This document shows, one piece after another, positions 36,100 through 43,853 of a DNA stretch of 64,000 bases. Source of the DNA: Sphingobium phenoxybenzoativorans (GTDB taxonomy: Bacteria; Pseudomonadota; Alphaproteobacteria; Sphingomonadales; Sphingomonadaceae); contig NZ_MINO01000008.1 of the NCBI RefSeq assembly GCF_001757355.1, forward strand, positions 61,631 to 125,630, read 5' to 3'. Positions within the stretch are counted from its first letter, which is position 1. Each line of letters begins with the position of its first letter. A model generated the notes under the pieces. The model worked only from the letters and a program-made list of their open reading frames with translations. It did not search any database and was not told the origin of the DNA. Both the position numbers and the translations under genes were made by a program.

Positions 36100-37782
36100 G
36101 TGATCTTTCGCCGCGCTCTTGCCACTGCCTCCGCGATGGCCGCCCTCTGCGCTCCGGCGCTTTTGAACGCCCAGAGCGCCGCTGCAAGCGCGCCTCCGGC
36201 CGCCGCGACGCCCGCCGTGGCCGCCACACCGCCGAAACTGATCGTCGCGATCTCCGTAGACCAGTTTTCGGGCGATCTCTTTAACGAATATCGCCAGCAT
36301 TATGTCGCGGGCATGAAACGGATGACGCAGGGCGCGGTATTCCCCCGCGGCTATCAAAGCCATGCCGCGACAGAAACCTGCCCCGGCCATTCCACCATCC
36401 TGACCGGCAGCCGCCCGTCGCGCACCGGCATCATCGCCAATACCTGGTTCGATCTGGAAACGGCGCGGGCGGACAAGGCCGTCTATTGCGCCGAGGATGA
36501 AAGCCAGCCGGAAACGACCAGCGAGGCCTATGTCGCCTCCGCCCTCCATCTGAAAGTCCCGACGCTTGGCGGGCGCATGAAGGTGGCGAACCCCGCAACC
36601 CGCGTCGTGTCCGTGGCGGGCAAGGACCGGGCGGCGATCATGATGGGCGGGCCTACCGCTGATCAGCTCTGGTGGTGGGGCGGCAAGGGTTATGTCACGC
36701 TGAAAGGAAGGGCAGACAACGCACTGGTAACGCAGGTGAATGCCGGCGTCGCCAAGATGCTGAACGAGGATCGTCCGGGAATGGAGCTTCCCGCCGAATG
36801 CGCGTCGCGCGATTTCGCCGTTGATATCGGCGCGGGCAAGAGCGTCGGCACTGGCCGTTTTGCGCGCAAGGCGGGCGACGCCAAGGCGTTCCGCGCCTCT
36901 CCCGAACAGGATGCCGCAACGCTGGTGCTGGCCGCTGCGCTGATCGAGAATATGGGCCTGGGCAAGCAGGCGCAGACCGACATCATCTCCATCGGCCTGT
37001 CGGCAAACGACTATATCGGCCACACCTATGGCACCGAAGGCGCGGAAATGTGCATTCAGCAATATTCGCTGGATCGGGAGCTCGGCGCCTTCTTTGACCG
37101 GTTGGATGCGGACGGCATCGACTATGAAGTGATGCTGACCGCCGATCATGGCGGTCACGACCTTCCCGAACGCCATCGCCAGAACGCCATGCCGATGGAA
37201 GCGCGCATCGACCCCGCGCTCGAACCGAGGGCGCTGAACGCGACACTGGCGGCAAAGACGGGCCTGTCCGGCACGCTGCTCTATGGGGATGGTCCCGCTG
37301 GCGACATGTATTTGGCCAGGACGCTTTCGCCGGCTCAGCGCAAAAAGGTCACCGATGCGCTGATGGCGATCTGGAAAACCCATCCGCAGATCCAGACAGT
37401 GCTGACCAATGCCGAGATCGCGGCGACACCCAGCCCGTCCGGTCCGCCGGAAAGCTGGAGCTTGATCCAAGAGGCGCGCGCGAGCTTCTATCCCGGCCGG
37501 TCCGGCGACTTCCTCGTCATGCTGAAACCTCGCATCACGCCGATCGCCGATCCGACCAAAGGCTATGTCGCAACGCATGGCAGCCCATGGGACCTGGACC
37601 GGCGGGTGCCGATCCTGTTCTGGCGCAAAGGTCTGGCGAGCTTTGAACAGCCGTTAGGTGTGGAAACGGCGGACATCATGCCGACGCTCGCTGCAACCAT
37701 CGGCCTTTCCGTGCCCAGGGGAGAGATTGACGGGCGATGCCTGGATATCATTGCCGGGCCGGGGGAAAGCTGCCCGAAATAA
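36100..37782 (+). CDS. phoK: PhoK/SPAP-type alkaline phosphatase
   Basis: A 560-residue secreted metal phosphatase of the alkaline phosphatase superfamily, type I phosphodiesterase fold. The GTG start at 36100 has AAGGAG 8 bases upstream and opens a signal peptide (about 1-25). Active-site residues by comparison with the Sphingomonas SPAP/PhoK enzyme: Thr93 nucleophile (T-C-P-G-H), Asn114, Lys175 and Arg177 (A-G-K-D-R), and zinc ligands D304/H308 (A-N-D-Y-I-G-H), D349/H350 (A-D-H-G-G-H-D) and His near 495 (A-T-H-G-S-P-W). The Lys/Arg pair marks a phosphate monoesterase. It would act in the periplasm or outside, probably under phosphate limitation. Confidence 0.9.
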   Translation: MIFRRALATASAMAALCAPALLNAQSAAASAPPAAATPAVAATPPKLIVAISVDQFSGDLFNEYRQHYVAGMKRMTQGAVFPRGYQSHAATETCPGHSTILTGSRPSRTGIIANTWFDLETARADKAVYCAEDESQPETTSEAYVASALHLKVPTLGGRMKVANPATRVVSVAGKDRAAIMMGGPTADQLWWWGGKGYVTLKGRADNALVTQVNAGVAKMLNEDRPGMELPAECASRDFAVDIGAGKSVGTGRFARKAGDAKAFRASPEQDAATLVLAAALIENMGLGKQAQTDIISIGLSANDYIGHTYGTEGAEMCIQQYSLDRELGAFFDRLDADGIDYEVMLTADHGGHDLPERHRQNAMPMEARIDPALEPRALNATLAAKTGLSGTLLYGDGPAGDMYLARTLSPAQRKKVTDALMAIWKTHPQIQTVLTNAEIAATPSPSGPPESWSLIQEARASFYPGRSGDFLVMLKPRITPIADPTKGYVATHGSPWDLDRRVPILFWRKGLASFEQPLGVETADIMPTLAATIGLSVPRGEIDGRCLDIIAGPGESCPK

Positions 37783-37869
37783 GGGGTGCTCCAGCCTGCG
37801 CGCCTGGGACAAAATGCGCAATTGAATGCGCCGCCGCGCCGTCCGATATCGCCGCCAAGGAGATTTCCG

Positions 37870-38328
37870 ATGGACGCATGGAATAATGGCGCTGCGGCAG
37901 GCGACGCAAATGGGACCCGACGGATGCTTTCCCCGGTGCAAACCGGCGTGCTGGGGCGTTGTCCACGCTGCGGCGAGGGCCATATTTTTCAGGGCTTCCT
38001 GACCATCAGGGACCATTGCGAGGCGTGCGGGCTGGATTATTCCTTTGCCGATCCCGCCGATGGCCCCGCCGTATTCGTGCAGCTTTTCGCCTGCGTGCCG
38101 GGCGTGATCTTCATCGTGATGCTGGAGATACTGGCCCGCCCACCGCTCTGGGTCCATTTGCTCGTCGGCCTGCCGATCTTGCTCATCACCACTGTCCTTC
38201 CGTTACGGCCCATCAAAGGATGGCTGGTGGCCGCGCAATATGTGAACAAGGCGCAGGAGGCCGGAACGGCGAAGCTGTGGGACTCCCTCCACGGCCGGAC
38301 CGGCGCGGCTCAGGACCGCCCCAGATAG
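37870..38328 (+). CDS. DUF983 domain-containing membrane protein
   Basis: A 152-residue protein with a CxxC-x(16-18)-CxxC zinc-ribbon-like head (C-P-R-C-G then C-E-A-C-G) and two transmembrane helices (about residues 75-125). The start at 37870 has AAGGAG 7 bases upstream. A paralogue sits in the oxidase cluster at 42929-43333. Family function is unknown; members are often near oxidase or heme genes. The end overlaps a small minus-strand gene by 19 bases. Confidence 0.87.
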   Translation: MDAWNNGAAAGDANGTRRMLSPVQTGVLGRCPRCGEGHIFQGFLTIRDHCEACGLDYSFADPADGPAVFVQLFACVPGVIFIVMLEILARPPLWVHLLVGLPILLITTVLPLRPIKGWLVAAQYVNKAQEAGTAKLWDSLHGRTGAAQDRPR

Positions 38329-38468
38329 AGCGCGGCGAACCGCATCAGGCGGCGCGCCATGTCCGCGGCGAGCGGGGCCAGCAATCCGGTCAGGCCGAAC
38401 AGGGCGATGGCCTGAACCAGATGCTGCATCCGGCCAAAGGACAGCGAGCGGGCCAGCGCGTCAGGCAC
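38310..38468 (-). CDS. Small hypothetical protein (52 residues, GTG start)
   Basis: A 52-residue frame starting with GTG at 38468 that overlaps the preceding gene's stop by 8 bases (GTGCCTGA), the usual sign of translational coupling. The peptide has a hydrophobic middle (H-L-V-Q-A-I-A-L-F-G-L-T-G-L-L-A-P-L) flanked by basic residues at the end (M-A-R-R-L-M-R-F). It could be a small membrane-associated protein. It is too short for family assignment and overlaps the DUF983 end on the other strand. Confidence 0.42.
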   Translation of the reverse strand: MPDALARSLSFGRMQHLVQAIALFGLTGLLAPLAADMARRLMRFAALYLGRS

Positions 38469-38937
38469 TGACCGGTTCCGCCGCAAACATCGCTTTCCAG
38501 TTCGCGATGGTTGTTGTCGCGAAATATTCCCGCTGCATCTCGGATGTCAGAAGCTCGATCATCTGGCGGCCTTCTATCCACAATTCGATGACGCCGAACT
38601 GATCGCCGCGCTTGCGATATTTCGCTGGCCAGCCCTCCCGCGCGGCGATCGCCAGCACCTCATCCTGGGACAGTATCGTCGCGATGGCGGCGTGGGTCGC
38701 CGTGTAGCGCCCCTCATGCCCCCGCTCGCCATAGGCGTCGGCGTCGCCATCCGCTTCCTTCAAGCGCGTGTCGATCGGATAGACCTCCATCGCGGTGGCG
38801 CGCTCATCCCCGGCAAAGGCGATCCAGCACCCTTCGCAAACCGGCGGAAAGGGCAACGCCTCCCCTCCCCAGAACTCCGCGATAACCTCCGCCACATGGC
38901 GCGGCTCATGGGCTGCGATGGACAGATGAAACAACAT
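38461..38937 (-). CDS. VOC/glyoxalase-like hypothetical protein
   Basis: A 158-residue cytoplasmic protein whose beginning (M-L-F-H-L-S-I-A-A-H-E-P, then A-E-F-W-G-G-E-A-L-P-F-P-P) and the central A-T-H-A-A-I look like a vicinal-oxygen-chelate half. The catalytic metal ligands could not be assigned, so function is open. It is divergent from a TetR regulator, with a perfect 12-base-arm palindrome between them, and is most likely its target. Confidence 0.7.
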   Translation of the reverse strand: MLFHLSIAAHEPRHVAEVIAEFWGGEALPFPPVCEGCWIAFAGDERATAMEVYPIDTRLKEADGDADAYGERGHEGRYTATHAAIATILSQDEVLAIAAREGWPAKYRKRGDQFGVIELWIEGRQMIELLTSEMQREYFATTTIANWKAMFAAEPVSA

Positions 38938-38987
38938 GGGCTTGCCCCTTTCTCATTCGCTGTGGCAGCGCCTCATAAGGATGGCAT

Positions 38988-39018
38988 AAAAAGTGTCAAT
39001 CTAAATTTGACACTTTTT
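38988..39018. promoter_or_regulatory. TetR operator, 12-base-arm perfect palindrome
   Basis: AAAAAGTGTCAA (38988-38999) and TTGACACTTTTT (39007-39018) are perfect inverted arms around a 7-base AT-rich spacer. It lies between the divergent TetR-type gene (39042) and the VOC-like gene (38937). The TTGACA in the right arm could double as a rightward -35 box. It strongly suggests a repressor operator serving both promoters. Confidence 0.75.
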
Positions 39019-39041
39019 GTGCCGCACATTATCGGGACGGC

Positions 39042-39647
39042 ATGACAGACAAGAATGATACGCCCACTGGTCGCGCGGACGCCAAGGAAAATGCACGATC
39101 ACGGATGGTCGACGCCCTGATCGCACTGATCGCCGAGGGCAGCGACATCAATCACGACCGGGTGGCGGAACGCGCCGGAATCGGGCGGCGCACCGTCTAT
39201 CGCTATTTCCCGGACCGCGAGAGCCTGATGCAGTCGGTGTGGGAGCGCGTGACCGGGCTGGCGGGACCATCGGTCACCTTCCCCCGGTCAGAGGAGGAGA
39301 TGCTCTCATCCCTCCCCGCCATCTATGAGGGGTTTGACAGGATTGCGCCGCTGGCGACGGTCATCCGGTCCACTCCGCAAGGGCGCGCGGTCCGCATGTC
39401 GGAGCGCAAGCGCCGCACGGAAAGCTATCGCGCGGCGGCGGCGGACGCGACGCAGGATCTGAGCGAGGAAGATCAACTGCTCGCCACCGCCATGCTTCAG
39501 GTGCTGCACACGACGCCCTGGCTCGAAATGCGCGACCATTGGGGGCTGACCGGCGCGCAAATGGCCAAGGCGTGCGGATGGGCAATGCGCACGCTGCTGG
39601 CCGACCTGCGCGCGCGCAAGGGACGGCCGCTGGAGGATGTGGTTTGA
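39042..39647 (+). CDS. TetR-family transcriptional regulator
   Basis: A 201-residue TetR regulator. The helix-turn-helix spans about residues 20-65 (I-N-H-D-R-V-A-E-R-A-G-I-G-R-R-T-V-Y-R-Y-F-P-D). The C-terminal half carries the ligand pocket and dimer helices. It is divergent from the VOC-like gene and almost certainly binds the palindrome 24 bases upstream of its own start. Confidence 0.9.
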   Translation: MTDKNDTPTGRADAKENARSRMVDALIALIAEGSDINHDRVAERAGIGRRTVYRYFPDRESLMQSVWERVTGLAGPSVTFPRSEEEMLSSLPAIYEGFDRIAPLATVIRSTPQGRAVRMSERKRRTESYRAAAADATQDLSEEDQLLATAMLQVLHTTPWLEMRDHWGLTGAQMAKACGWAMRTLLADLRARKGRPLEDVV

Positions 39648-39671
39648 ACGCACGCGCCGCGTTGCCGGGCA

Positions 39672-39698
39672 TGAACTGGCCTCCTGCCTCCGCAGGAG
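39672..39698. repeat. Palindromic intergenic repeat, copy 1 (CTCCTGC/GCAGGAG type)
   Basis: A 27-base element whose core is CTCCTGC-4-GCAGGAG, preceded by TGAACTGG. It matches the element at 63287-63313 at all but four positions. It lies in the gap between two convergent genes (TetR and the methyltransferase), where it may also act as a weak terminator. Confidence 0.6.
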
Positions 39699-39740
39699 TT
39701 CACGGCATTTCCGGATAATCGCGCTGCGACGGATCGAACC

Positions 39741-40610
39741 CTAACGCGACCACCGTGCCCAGATGGCGGTGGGGAGCAGCAGCCCCCTCGCCTCCTCCCG
39801 CACGGCGAGTTCGCCTGCTTCGACCTTGCCAGGCAGGTCCGCGAAGGCTTGGGCCAGCAACTCGCCGATCGCCAGCGCCGACATGCGGACGGCGTAGACC
39901 GTCAGGAACAGGAAATTGCTGTCGGCGTTGAGCAAAGCGCGGCAATTGCCTATCAGGCCGGGCAGATCCTCTTCCAGCCGCCACACTTCGCCATCCGGCC
40001 CCCGGCCATATTTGGGCGGGTCGAGCAGGATGCCGTCATAGCGGCGGCCCCGGCGCACTTCCCGCGCGGCGAATTTGGCGGCGTCATCGACGATCCAGCG
40101 GATCGGTCGATCGGCAAGGCCCGACAGCTCGGCATTGGCGCGACCGGCGGAAACGGATTTCTTGGAGGCGTCGACATGCACCATCTGCGCGCCGCTGGCC
40201 GCCATCGCCAGCGTGCCGACGCCGGTATAGCCGAACAGGTTCATCACCTGCGGTTCCGCCTTGCCGGCCACCTGTCGGCGCATCCACTCCCAAACCGGCG
40301 CCATGTCCGGGAAGAAGCCAAGATGGCGGAATGGCGTACAGCTTGCCTTAAATGTCACTTCGTTCCACGCCAGCGGCCAGCCATCCTTCGGAACCGGCTT
40401 GTCATAATACCATCGGCCGCCGCCCTCATCGTCCGATCCGGGAATGAACTCGCCATCCGACGCCCAGTCGGTTGTGGCGGGCGCCCACATCGCCTGCGGT
40501 TCGGGACGGATGAAACGGTAGGAGCCATAGCGCTCCAGCTTCCGCCCATTGCCCGAATCGATCAGGCCATAATCGGGCCAGGGTTCGCCGATGAGGGTTT
40601 GGAGGTCCAT
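39741..40610 (-). CDS. Class I SAM-dependent methyltransferase (RlmI/RlmK-like)
   Basis: A 289-residue methyltransferase with the RlmI/RlmK C-terminal pattern. SAM motif I is V-M-N-L-F-G-Y-T-G-V-G-T-L-A (about residues 141-154), acidic loop V-D-A-S-K-K-S-V, and the catalytic L-L-D-P-P-K-Y-G-R-G. No PUA domain is present at the N-terminus, unlike RlmI. rRNA cytosine-5 methylation is the likely activity; the exact site cannot be read. Upstream is a palindromic repeat, then thrC. Confidence 0.87.
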   Translation of the reverse strand: MDLQTLIGEPWPDYGLIDSGNGRKLERYGSYRFIRPEPQAMWAPATTDWASDGEFIPGSDDEGGGRWYYDKPVPKDGWPLAWNEVTFKASCTPFRHLGFFPDMAPVWEWMRRQVAGKAEPQVMNLFGYTGVGTLAMAASGAQMVHVDASKKSVSAGRANAELSGLADRPIRWIVDDAAKFAAREVRRGRRYDGILLDPPKYGRGPDGEVWRLEEDLPGLIGNCRALLNADSNFLFLTVYAVRMSALAIGELLAQAFADLPGKVEAGELAVREEARGLLLPTAIWARWSR

Positions 40611-40617
40611 CTGTCAT

Positions 40618-40719
40618 CCGTTCGGGCTGTTCAAGCGAGACGCGTGGCTCGCCTGAATGTCGAAGCCCCGCACTTTCTTAAGAGGAAGGACAGTCCTTCG
40701 ACAAGCTCAGGACGAACGG
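40618..40719. repeat. Compound palindromic repeat A flanking thrC
   Basis: CCGTTCGGGCTG at 40618-40629 and its imperfect inverse with TTCGACAAGCTCAGG at 40697-40711 lie at the two ends of a ~100-base stretch just downstream of thrC. The same pair of ends occurs upstream of thrC at 42202-42300. These ends are widespread in sphingomonad intergenic DNA. Confidence 0.65.
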
Positions 40720-40732
40720 TGGAAGAAAAACG

Positions 40733-42133
40733 TCAGCCCCTTGCCGTCGCATGCTCCGCCACGAAGCCGGTAATCGCCTCGAACGTCGCGGGCAGCTTCG
40801 TATAGGCTTCTTCGCGGTCGAACAGGCTGCCGATGCGGGCGGGCAGAGCAGGCCGGGTTCCGGTTGCGCGTTCCACGGCGTCGCGAAACTTCGCCGGATG
40901 CGCTGTCGCCAGCGTGACGATGGGGATTGCGGGATCGATATCCGCCCCCTTCGCGGCGCAGAGGCCAACTGCCGTATGCGGATCAATGACCTGCCCACCG
41001 CCCTCATAGGCCCAGCGCATGGCGAGCGTCATGCCATCGGCATCCACGCGCGCAGAGGAGAATAGCCCCGCGGCGCCCTCCCGCTGCGCATTGGTAAGGC
41101 GCATGGCCTTCGTCGCTTCAAACCCGCGCATCTGTTCGGCCAGCGCCGCGCCATCACGTCCGCCCGCATCGAACAGCAGCCGCTCAAAGTTGGAGCTAAC
41201 CTGGATGTCCATGCTCGGCGTGGCGGTGGCGACGACCTTGCCCTGGCTGTAATCGCCATCGCTGAGTGCGCGATGGAGAATATCGTTGACGTTGGTGGCG
41301 ACGATAAGCTGCCTGACCGGAAGGCCCATGCGCGAGGCGACATAGCCGGCGAACACATCGCCGAAATTGCCGGTCGGCACGGAGAAGGCGATCTCCCGCT
41401 CGGGCGCGCCAAGCCGTACAGCGGCGTAGAAATAGTAGACGACCTGCGCCATCAGCCGCGCCCAGTTGATGCTGTTCACGGCCGACAGACGGAAGCGGCT
41501 GGAAAAGCCGGGATCGTTGAACATCTGCTTCACCAGCGCCTGCGCGTCGTCGAAGCTGCCATCAATGGCGATGTTATGGACATTGGGCGCGCGCACCGTC
41601 GTCATCTGGCGGCGCTGCACATCGGACACCCTGCCATCGGGATGCAGCATGAAGATGTCGATCTTCTCCCGCCCCGCGACGGCATCGATGGCGGCGGAAC
41701 CGGTGTCCCCGGAGGTCGCGCCGACGATGGTCAGATGATCGTCACGGCGCGACAGGAATTTCTCGAACAACAGGCCCAGAAGCTGCAGCGCGACGTCCTT
41801 GAACGCCAGCGTCGGTCCGTGGAAAAGTTCCAGCAGCCAATGCTGGTGATCGAGTTGAACCAGCGGCGTCACCGCATCCACGCTGAAACGGCCATAAGCC
41901 TGCGTGCACAGGTCGCGCAGTTCATCTTCGCTGAGCGATCCGGCGACGAAGGGAGCCATCACGCGCACGGCGGTCTCGACATAGGAGAGACCCGCGAGGG
42001 CCGCGATCTGATCTCGCGTGAAAGACGGCCAGGCTTCGGGCAGATACAGCCCCCCGTCCGATCCGAGACCGGCGAGCGTGACCTCCTCAAATCCGAGCGC
42101 GGGCGCGCTCCCCCTGGTGCTTATATATTTCAT
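40733..42133 (-). CDS. thrC: Threonine synthase
   Basis: A 466-residue PLP enzyme that converts O-phosphohomoserine to threonine. The PLP lysine is K112 in F-H-G-P-T-L-A-F-K-D-V. The N-terminal M-K-Y-I-S-T-R-G-S-A-P is typical of the family, so the ATG at 42133 is used. It is on the same strand as the oxidase cluster, 154 bases after SURF1, and is bounded on both sides by compound palindromic repeats. Confidence 0.97.
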   Translation of the reverse strand: MKYISTRGSAPALGFEEVTLAGLGSDGGLYLPEAWPSFTRDQIAALAGLSYVETAVRVMAPFVAGSLSEDELRDLCTQAYGRFSVDAVTPLVQLDHQHWLLELFHGPTLAFKDVALQLLGLLFEKFLSRRDDHLTIVGATSGDTGSAAIDAVAGREKIDIFMLHPDGRVSDVQRRQMTTVRAPNVHNIAIDGSFDDAQALVKQMFNDPGFSSRFRLSAVNSINWARLMAQVVYYFYAAVRLGAPEREIAFSVPTGNFGDVFAGYVASRMGLPVRQLIVATNVNDILHRALSDGDYSQGKVVATATPSMDIQVSSNFERLLFDAGGRDGAALAEQMRGFEATKAMRLTNAQREGAAGLFSSARVDADGMTLAMRWAYEGGGQVIDPHTAVGLCAAKGADIDPAIPIVTLATAHPAKFRDAVERATGTRPALPARIGSLFDREEAYTKLPATFEAITGFVAEHATARG

Positions 42134-42201
42134 GGTGGCTGGCGCGGTAGCGTTGTGCGGGCCGGGGAGCAAGGGTTTAGCGCTAAGGGAACCCCTATGT
42201 A

Positions 42202-42300
42202 CCGTTCGGGCTGAGCCGGTCGAGACGCAATCGACCGTAGGTCAACCTCTGTCCTTACCTTCAAAGAAGGACAGGGCTTCGACAAGCTCAGGGCGAACGG
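42202..42300. repeat. Compound palindromic repeat B flanking thrC
   Basis: CCGTTCGGGCTGAGC (42202-42216) and TTCGACAAGCTCAGG (42278-42292) followed by GCGAACGG form imperfect inverted ends (13 of 15 bases pair). An inner GTCCTT/AAGGAC dyad lies at about 42250-42272. The right edge reaches the last codons of SURF1 (ending at 42288). Confidence 0.65.
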
Positions 42301-42932
42301 GTGTCTGTAGTACCGGCGAGCCGCCTGCGCACCGCCAGCCCGTAGATCACTGCCGCGATCCCCGCGAACAGAAACCATTGCACGGCATAGGCGATATGGT
42401 TGTTCGGCACGTCCTCGACCTTCGGCGGTGCGGCCGCCTTCAGCCCAGCCGCAGGAGCGCTGGCGATCAGCATCGGGCGCAGCGGCATGGGCTTTTCAAC
42501 CAGACGCGAGAGCAGGGAGCGGTGATCAGGTTCCTCCGCGATCCAGCCTTCGACCTGTCCGCCAGTCCAGCCCGGCTTCAGGCCCGGTTTACCGCCCACG
42601 CCCAGATTAACGAGCACGCCCGGCCCCTCGGCCCCGGTCGCGCATTCGGCGATATAGCGAAAGCCCATGGAGCCGTCCGCCGCCCTTCCCGCTTCATCCC
42701 GCCAGCCGACGACGCGCAGGCAATGGGTCGACGAGCGGCGGAACAAGAGTTCCGGGGGAACCGGGCCAATGGCGGGGAAACTGGTGGAAGGCTTGGCGGG
42801 ATTGGCGCGCAGGACCGCGATCATCGCCTCCTTCTCCCCGCTCCGCTGCCATTGCCAGACGCCAAGGCCGATCATGACCGCAATGGCGATAGCGACAAGG
42901 AGTGTCGGAATGAGCGGCAGGCGGCGGATCAT
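42288..42932 (-). CDS. SURF1-family cytochrome oxidase biogenesis protein
   Basis: A 214-residue membrane protein with two helices (about residues 8-24 and 187-203) and a periplasmic loop carrying W-Q-W-Q-R and V-A-Y-A-V-Q-W-F at the end, the SURF1 pattern. It helps insert heme a into subunit I of the aa3 oxidase. Its ATG overlaps the DUF983 stop by 4 bases. It is the last gene of the oxidase cluster before thrC. Confidence 0.9.
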   Translation of the reverse strand: MIRRLPLIPTLLVAIAIAVMIGLGVWQWQRSGEKEAMIAVLRANPAKPSTSFPAIGPVPPELLFRRSSTHCLRVVGWRDEAGRAADGSMGFRYIAECATGAEGPGVLVNLGVGGKPGLKPGWTGGQVEGWIAEEPDHRSLLSRLVEKPMPLRPMLIASAPAAGLKAAAPPKVEDVPNNHIAYAVQWFLFAGIAAVIYGLAVRRRLAGTTDTRSP

Positions 42933-43333
42933 GATGCAGACCCCGGCCGCGCCAGCGTACCCTCACGCGCCTTGTTGCGATATTCCAGGATCAGCAGCGT
43001 GCCCTTCGCGATGCGCAACAATCCCATCACAGCCACGATCGTCAGCGGCGCCCATAGCAGGATATGCAGCCAGAAGGGCGGATGCGCCTTCACCTCCGTT
43101 ATCACGGCCAGAGCGGTGACAAGCGCGCCAACGATCAGGATCAGGAAGGCCGCTGGCCCGTCGCCCACATTGAATTGCGCGAAAGAAAGCCCGCAGGCGC
43201 GGCAGTCCTTTGAGAAACGAACCGTCGCAGCAAACAGGGTGGGCTGGCCGCATTGCGGGCACAATCCCCGCGCCGATGCGATGAGCAATGGCGTCGGAGC
43301 CGGTGCGCCGGCCTGCGGCTGCGTATCAGGCAC
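42929..43333 (-). CDS. DUF983 domain-containing membrane protein
   Basis: A 134-residue protein with the C-P-Q-C-G then C-R-A-C-G cysteine head and two transmembrane helices (about residues 55-100). The start is GTG at 43333, which overlaps the DUF3291 stop by 8 bases (GTGCCTGA); no ATG fits the cysteine head. Paralogue of 37870-38328. Position between coxIII-side genes and SURF1 suggests a role in oxidase assembly; the family function is not established. Confidence 0.85.
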   Translation of the reverse strand: MPDTQPQAGAPAPTPLLIASARGLCPQCGQPTLFAATVRFSKDCRACGLSFAQFNVGDGPAAFLILIVGALVTALAVITEVKAHPPFWLHILLWAPLTIVAVMGLLRIAKGTLLILEYRNKAREGTLARPGSAS

Positions 43334-43835
43334 GCCCCATGCACCAGGGGTCCGGCCGCAGATCCTGCGGCGGCCCGGCCAGACCCGGCTTGGGGAAACG
43401 CGACTTGAAGGTGAAGGCGTCAGCGCTTGGGCCGAAGCGATCGAGCAGCCAGAGGCGCGAGAGCGCGTCATTGACGGTGGGGACGGTTCCGGCGGGAATC
43501 CACCAGAGCGCCTGATAGGCGCCCCGAAACCGCTCGAAAAATTCCCGGCGGCGGGCCATGACCGGGGTGTGGGCGCTGCGATAGACGAAATCGAACAGGG
43601 ATTCGGCATCCGCCCAGACCGACATATTGGGGATCAGCAACGGGTCCGGCGAATATTGGATATCGGTGGCGTTGCCGCCCTCATCCTTCAACCGCCAGAT
43701 GAAGCCGGGCGACGCCTCCGCCAGCGCGTTGATGCGGTCCAGCGCATCGAAGAAAGGCTGGACGCGCGGGTCGCCCTTGGGAGCGACGAGGCGTCCGATG
43801 TTCACCTGAGCGAGATGGTAATCCTGCCCGGTCAT
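43326..43835 (-). CDS. DUF3291 domain-containing protein
   Basis: A 169-residue soluble protein with the dimeric-barrel-like pattern of DUF3291: Y-H-L-A-Q-V-N-I-G-R, S-P-G-F-I-W-R-L and A-H-T-P-V-M-A-R-R-R-E-F-F. Similar fold to monooxygenase-like heme-degrading proteins, but no activity is known. It sits in the oxidase cluster 18 bases after ctaE, before DUF983. Confidence 0.85.
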   Translation of the reverse strand: MTGQDYHLAQVNIGRLVAPKGDPRVQPFFDALDRINALAEASPGFIWRLKDEGGNATDIQYSPDPLLIPNMSVWADAESLFDFVYRSAHTPVMARRREFFERFRGAYQALWWIPAGTVPTVNDALSRLWLLDRFGPSADAFTFKSRFPKPGLAGPPQDLRPDPWCMGRA

Positions 43836-43853
43836 CGAACGCCTCTCATTCTA

